DNA of 64,000 nucleotides from Paenibacillus sp. H1-7 (lineage in GTDB: Bacteria; Bacillota; Bacilli; Paenibacillales; NBRC-103111): assembly GCF_022354825.1 (NCBI RefSeq), contig NZ_CP031168.1, positions 4,217,501 to 4,281,500 on the forward strand. Reading direction: 5' to 3'. The first letter of the stretch is position 1, and each line of letters opens with the position of its first letter. The position numbers and the translations under genes were made by a program. Below, one piece after another: positions 60,607-64,000 of this stretch. Under the pieces are notes generated by a model. It saw only the letters and a program-made list of their open reading frames with translations, had not been told where the DNA came from and made no database searches.

Positions 60607-60702
60607 TGCAGCAATCTATAAGAAACCATGATGTTTGCTATATGCTAAAGTTGTTGTAGCGGGTAACTGCTTGCTGCAATTTATTAAAAAAGGAGCATAA
60701 CG

Positions 60703-61158
60703 ATGCAAAAAATCACTCCGTTTTTATGGTTCGACGGCAATGCTGAAGAAGCGATGAACTTCTATACGTCCATTTTCAAAAACTCCTCAATCGTAAGTAT
60801 CCATCGGGCGGGAGGTGACGGCGCAGTAATTACCGGAACGTTTCAACTGAACGGCCAGCAATTTATGGCGCTGAACGGAGGACCTCATTTCACGTTCTCA
60901 CCGGCTATTTCCTTCTTCGTAGACTGTGAGACGCAGGAAGAAGTGGACGAGCTATGGGAAAAGCTATCCGCCGGCGGAGAACAGGAGAGGTGCGGCTGGG
61001 TCAAGGACAAATTCGGAGTTTCCTGGCAGGTTATCCCTTCCATCTTGGGTGAGCTGCTGTATGGACCGGATCCTGTCAAATCGGGGAGAGCAATGCAGGC
61101 GATGCTCCAGATGGGTAAGCTCGATATTGAGAAGCTAAAGCAAGCTTATCATGGTTAA
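60703..61158 (+). CDS. VOC/PhnB family protein
   Basis: The 151-residue protein is a PhnB-type glyoxalase-fold protein (ITPFLWFDGNAEEAMNFYTSIF, GTFQLNGQQFMALNGGPHFTFSPAISFFVDCE, KFGVSWQVIP). These are often annotated as 3-demethylubiquinone methyltransferase-like, but no such activity should be assumed. AAAAGGAG precedes the ATG and a terminator follows. Confidence 0.88.
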   Translation: MQKITPFLWFDGNAEEAMNFYTSIFKNSSIVSIHRAGGDGAVITGTFQLNGQQFMALNGGPHFTFSPAISFFVDCETQEEVDELWEKLSAGGEQERCGWVKDKFGVSWQVIPSILGELLYGPDPVKSGRAMQAMLQMGKLDIEKLKQAYHG

Positions 61159-61193
61159 TGGCATTGATGATTAACGTCATTAAATAGGTGTAG

Positions 61194-61219
61194 AAGCCTG
61201 AGAAATCAGGCTTTTTTTG
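61194..61219 (+). terminator. Terminator of the VOC gene
   Basis: AAGCCTGA (61194-61201) pairs with TCAGGCTT (61206-61213), then Ts to 61218. Confidence 0.8.
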
Positions 61220-61377
61220 ATTTTTGATGCAAAGGGATGCTATGGGTTCGTGAGTAAACAAACTGCAGGAGTAAGTTGGATTGATTAGGTGTTAGAGGGG
61301 AGCGACCGACCGCTTTGCGGTGTCGAAACGTGCGATTGTGAATCGTAAGAGTTGGAAATGTTATAGTAGAGAAATTA

Positions 61378-61405
61378 AGTTTACATAATATATGTTATGT
61401 ATATT
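61378..61405. repeat. dif-like site A (28 bp)
   Basis: The left arm AGTTTACATAA equals the reverse complement of the XerD arm of B. subtilis dif (TTATGTAAACT) at 11 of 11 positions. It is followed by the 6-nt centre TATATG and the right arm TTATGTATATT, an imperfect inverted copy (9 of 11). Confidence 0.5.
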
Positions 61406-61624
61406 TGTAATTTGATAATAAATACTTACCGGATTGTAGTAAGTGATAGGAATGGGTTATAAAGTTGGAGATTGGTTGTACTAACTCTATTAATCGTAAA
61501 ACAGAACTGGGAGATATAAATAGTAATTTGTTTCCAATATTCAGGGAATTATGAAGATTCTGCTGGGAGTTTGTGCCGGATGGCGACCTAAGTATTAACA
61601 TGATTTTGAAAGTGGGAACAAATT

Positions 61625-61652
61625 TGTTTACATAATAAATAATATGTCTACT
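61625..61652. repeat. dif-like site B (28 bp)
   Basis: The left arm TGTTTACATAA (10 of 11 to the XerD arm), centre TAAATA and right arm ATATGTCTACT share the 11-6-11 layout of sites A and C. Confidence 0.45.
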
Positions 61653-61741
61653 TGTGACTTTTCGACTAATGTGGCCCAAGTGTTAGGTGGGGAAACCATT
61701 ATTTTGAATCTAGCGGGCAAGTACGATCTTTCCCTGACTCA

Positions 61742-61923
61742 TTCGGACAGGAGATCCGTTATTCGTTCATTTTGGGTTTCTCTTGCGTCTTATCGGACAC
61801 ACGATCCGTTATTGGGCATTTTTACCATTAAAATGCCTGCAATTCAGTTAAATAACGGAACTACGGTCCGATCATGACCCCACTATGCGCATTTTTTCGG
61901 AAATAGCGGAACCATAGTCCGAT
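61742..61923. repeat. Four-unit 22-bp repeat array in a nested palindromic order
   Basis: Units at 61742-61763 and 61792-61813 (direct) and 61851-61872 and 61902-61923 (inverted) share the pattern WTCGGAC, 4-5 variable bases, then GWTCCGYTATT. Between the inner pair, GGCATTTT (61815-61822) and AAAATGCC (61830-61837) form an 8-bp stem. The order is forward, forward, reverse, reverse, so units 1 and 4 and units 2 and 3 can pair around the central hairpin. Confidence 0.7.
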
Positions 61924-62085
61924 CCGATCATCCTGAAGACCTCAGCTGACATGTAAGTAACTGCGGTAGGATATTGGCGCATTGCTTTACAGTAAGCTGG
62001 TGATGTTACTCGAACTGCTTAATATTTCTCATACTTGAGCAATTGTAATCGAAAAAGTCAATCAATTACTTTAGATGGACAGTTT

Positions 62086-62113
62086 AGTTTACATAACAAA
62101 TAATATGTTAACT
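62086..62113. repeat. dif-like site C (28 bp)
   Basis: The left arm AGTTTACATAA (11 of 11 to the XerD arm), centre CAAATA and right arm ATATGTTAACT form the most symmetric of the three sites. Confidence 0.5.
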
Positions 62114-62325
62114 AATTTGCGCGGAATCATAATGATATCATAACAGGTCCTACAGGACTCTCATTTTCGAGGGGTTTCTCCATCATCTTCCCGCAGGCTA
62201 AAAAATGTAAGACAAGCTTAGAAATGTGAGGTTGGGTTCGCCTCCATCTAATAACCTACACTAAGCTTGCGCTCGCGGGCACCAGGCTGGTATCGTAATA
62301 GGCAAGGAAGGCGGTGCTAACGGGA

Positions 62326-62700
62326 ATGTCCGAACCATTGAAAACCTACAACACAGCGGTCGAAGTGACCCTCGAGGTCATCGGAGGCAAGTGGAAGCCG
62401 GTGATATTGTTCCATCTGACTTTCGGCAAAAAGCGGAACGGCGAGCTCATGCAGCTGATGCCTGATGTGACGCAGAAAGTGCTGACACAGCAGCTTCGAG
62501 AGCTGGAAGAGGATGGAATTGTCAATCGAATTTCGTACAATCAGGTTCCTCCTAAAGTAGAATATGAGCTAACGGAATACGGAGAGAGCCTGAGGGCGCT
62601 CCTTCATCTGATGTGCCGATGGGGAGATACGCATGCCGAACGCGTATTCGGTGACAGTGCCAAAATACTCTCTGGGTCAACCGTTGCGGAACAGGGCTAA
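62326..62700 (+). CDS. HxlR family transcriptional regulator
   Basis: The 124-residue winged-helix protein is HxlR-type: TLEVIGGKWKPVILFHLTFGKKRNGELMQLMPDVTQKVLTQQLRELEEDGIVNRISYNQVPPKVEYELTEYGESL. These regulators often sense aldehydes or quinones through a Cys near the N-terminus, but here the only Cys is late (LMCRWG). ATG at 62326 is used; GTG at 62314 is an alternative closer to AAGGAAGG. It is convergent with the PRISE-type reductase, which it may regulate. Confidence 0.87.
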   Translation: MSEPLKTYNTAVEVTLEVIGGKWKPVILFHLTFGKKRNGELMQLMPDVTQKVLTQQLRELEEDGIVNRISYNQVPPKVEYELTEYGESLRALLHLMCRWGDTHAERVFGDSAKILSGSTVAEQG

Positions 62701-62711
62701 CATAGGAGGAC

Positions 62712-62746
62712 AAACACCGGTCTCGACCTCACGAAGACCGGTGTTT
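62712..62746. terminator. Bidirectional terminator
   Basis: AAACACCGGTCT (62712-62723) pairs perfectly with AGACCGGTGTTT (62735-62746) between two convergent genes. Confidence 0.8.
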
Positions 62747-62772
62747 ACGTTGTCACCGACTCATCCTGCGAC

Positions 62773-63843
62773 TCACGGAATGACCTTACGTTGGCGCAAA
62801 TCCTCGAAGATGTCCAGGAACATCTGCTCTGTGTCCATAAATTCGTGAAAACCGAAGCGGCGAGCTTTGGTGCCGTCGGCAAAGAAATCGTAATCCCAGG
62901 AGAATACAAAGTCCCCGAATTTCCAAGAGGATACGTCCTTGTAGCTGTTGTTCTCCAAGCCGTATTTCTCTACCATCAGATTCCATAGCTCTTCTTTATC
63001 GGCCATGACTACATCCAATGACATTTGCAGCGGGGGAGCGGTCTCCAATCCGAAATAAGCGGCAATTTTGGGCCACATCTCGTTCCAGCGGAATAGATCG
63101 CCATTGGTAATATTGAATGCCTGATTCGCGCACCGCTCATCCGTCGCAGCCCATACTGTAGCTTTGGCCAGCAAGCCGGCATCGGTCATCTCCAGCAGGC
63201 TGTTATACGCGCCAGGCTTCCCGGGATAACGGAGCGGCAACCCGAGCTCCTTGGAGATGGAAGCATACATGGCAATAACCATTGCCAAATTCATCGGATT
63301 GCCCAGCGCGAATCCGCATACAACCGAAGGACGGATCGCCGACCATGTCCAGCGGCTGCCGATTTGCCTGCGTTCGAGAAACTGCTGCTGATCGACGTTG
63401 AACTCCGGCGGCATATGGTATGCGTCGGTTTCCTTTGCCGGCGTTTTGAAAGGGCCAAGATGTGCGCCATATACTTTATAGCCTTGCATCAGGCTGATAT
63501 GCTGCAGTCCGGGAGCCGAAGGCTCGATCGCATTAACTACATTGACGAGCATGGCCAGATTCGGTGCAACCAGCTCCGCCCAGGTCGGACGATCCTGATA
63601 GGCTGCATAGAAAATATGGGTGACTTCCGTTAAGCTGCTCAGCTTCTCCTGTGAATCCTGTTCATCCAACAAGTCTACTGCTACATACCGAACTCGTGCG
63701 GTGGACTTTCCACCCCGGCGGGAAACTCCGATAATATTCCAATCGGGAAGCTGCTCCAAATACTCAATCAAATTCCTTCCAATGACTCCATTAGCGCCAA
63801 CTACCAGTGCGGTTTTATTCAATGCATTATCTCTTGTTTCCAT
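62773..63843 (-). CDS. SDR-family reductase of PRISE type (NAD-dependent epimerase/dehydratase-like)
   Basis: The 356-residue protein has the extended-SDR nucleotide motif ALVVGANGVIGRNLIEYL (about 10-27), VSRRGG (the NADP-selective arginines), HIFYAAY and the active-site region ISLMQGYKVYGAHLGPF, as in progesterone 5-beta-reductase/iridoid synthase-like enzymes. Those reduce activated C=C bonds in enones. The ATG at 63843 is preceded by GGAGAGG at 6 nt; the frame runs back to 63927 without need. It is convergent with HxlR; a role in enal or enone detoxification is inferred. The 157 bases upstream to the window end hold only its promoter region. Confidence 0.87.
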   Translation of the reverse strand: METRDNALNKTALVVGANGVIGRNLIEYLEQLPDWNIIGVSRRGGKSTARVRYVAVDLLDEQDSQEKLSSLTEVTHIFYAAYQDRPTWAELVAPNLAMLVNVVNAIEPSAPGLQHISLMQGYKVYGAHLGPFKTPAKETDAYHMPPEFNVDQQQFLERRQIGSRWTWSAIRPSVVCGFALGNPMNLAMVIAMYASISKELGLPLRYPGKPGAYNSLLEMTDAGLLAKATVWAATDERCANQAFNITNGDLFRWNEMWPKIAAYFGLETAPPLQMSLDVVMADKEELWNLMVEKYGLENNSYKDVSSWKFGDFVFSWDYDFFADGTKARRFGFHEFMDTEQMFLDIFEDLRQRKVIP

Positions 63844-64000
63844 CCGAATCCTCTCCATTTCCTGTGTGATTTCTACTTCATTGTGCAGCATGAAGCTAGG
63901 GTTGAACAGTACGCACTTTGAAGTCATATAGGAACCTGGAGGTAATGAAAGAATGCGAAAAGAAAAATAATAGGGAATATTTATTCAGTTTAACCCATCT

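Larger units (their letters stand above)
61220..62310. other. Gene-poor block of about 1.1 kb
   Basis: No frame in this block has both an RBS and protein-like content. It contains three dif-like sites (61378, 61625, 62086), a four-unit 22-bp repeat array (61742-61923) with a central hairpin, and otherwise AT-rich sequence. The 77-codon frame at 61644-61877 is created by the repeats. Confidence 0.6.

Noticed and set aside
61644..61877. 77-codon ORF over the 22-bp repeats
   Set aside because: It is formed by the repeat units themselves and has no RBS; the DNA repeat is the better explanation.
61742..61923. CRISPR array
   Set aside because: Only four units, half of them inverted, with uneven gaps of 28-37 bp and no cas genes.

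Overview
The window looks like a chromosomal stretch of a Paenibacillus-type member of the Bacillota. The signs are strong Gram-positive ribosome binding sites (RBS), catabolite-repression cre boxes, a perfect Fur box, many AraC regulators beside sugar ABC importers that lack their own ATPase, a YesM/YesN-type two-component pair and an S-layer homology protein. No rRNA, tRNA or CRISPR array was recognised. The assignment rests on gene content only.

Layout. 1-4.5 kb: an edge-truncated basic protein, a MarR-pirin operon with an MhqR-like operator, a membrane protein and a P1-family aminopeptidase. 4.6-11.2 kb: an AraC regulator with a divergent orphan sugar-binding lipoprotein, an MFS transporter, free-Met-(R)-sulfoxide reductase, an SLH/PrcB protein and UDP-GlcNAc 2-epimerase. 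11.4-14.7 kb: two proteins with a ribbon-helix-helix (RHH) domain fused to something else (a methyltransferase; ankyrin repeats), bracketing a low-GC islet of small unknown genes. 14.7-20.8 kb: a six-gene organosulfur acquisition operon (aldo/keto reductase, flavin monooxygenase, ABC permease/binding protein/ATPase, rhodanese) behind a leader terminator. 20.9-21.9 kb: two divergent genes that have both lost their 5' halves at one deletion scar. 22-31.7 kb: a catabolite-controlled carbohydrate locus (AraC, isomerase, oxidoreductase, binding protein, two permeases, AraC, large glycan-active-looking enzyme). 31.7-37.1 kb: a second orphan sugar-binding lipoprotein, small proteins, and a Fur-boxed AraC regulator fused in frame to a siderophore-binding lipoprotein.

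37.2-44.7 kb: two TetR circuits, a Nudix hydrolase, a BtrH/C39-like protein, an ECF sigma remnant and a regulator joining an ArsR winged helix to a GyrB-like ATPase domain. This regulator is divergent from an amidase. 46.3-56 kb: a solute-binding protein remnant, a DHA2 pump, an alpha/beta hydrolase, and a complete sugar importer with its sensor kinase and response regulator. 56-64 kb: a P-loop kinase, an MFS pump behind a short leader ORF with competing hairpins, a tyrosine recombinase, lipoate ligase, a VOC protein, a 1.2-kb gene-poor block with three dif-like sites and a four-unit 22-bp repeat, an HxlR regulator and a PRISE-type reductase.

The window is mainly about sensing and scavenging: sugars under CcpA-type and AraC/YesMN control, sulfur compounds, iron-siderophores, and electrophile or drug detoxification. 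The most unusual items are the ArsR-GyrB-like fusion, the AraC-lipoprotein fusion, the paired RHH fusions, the putative efflux attenuator and the dif-like site cluster.
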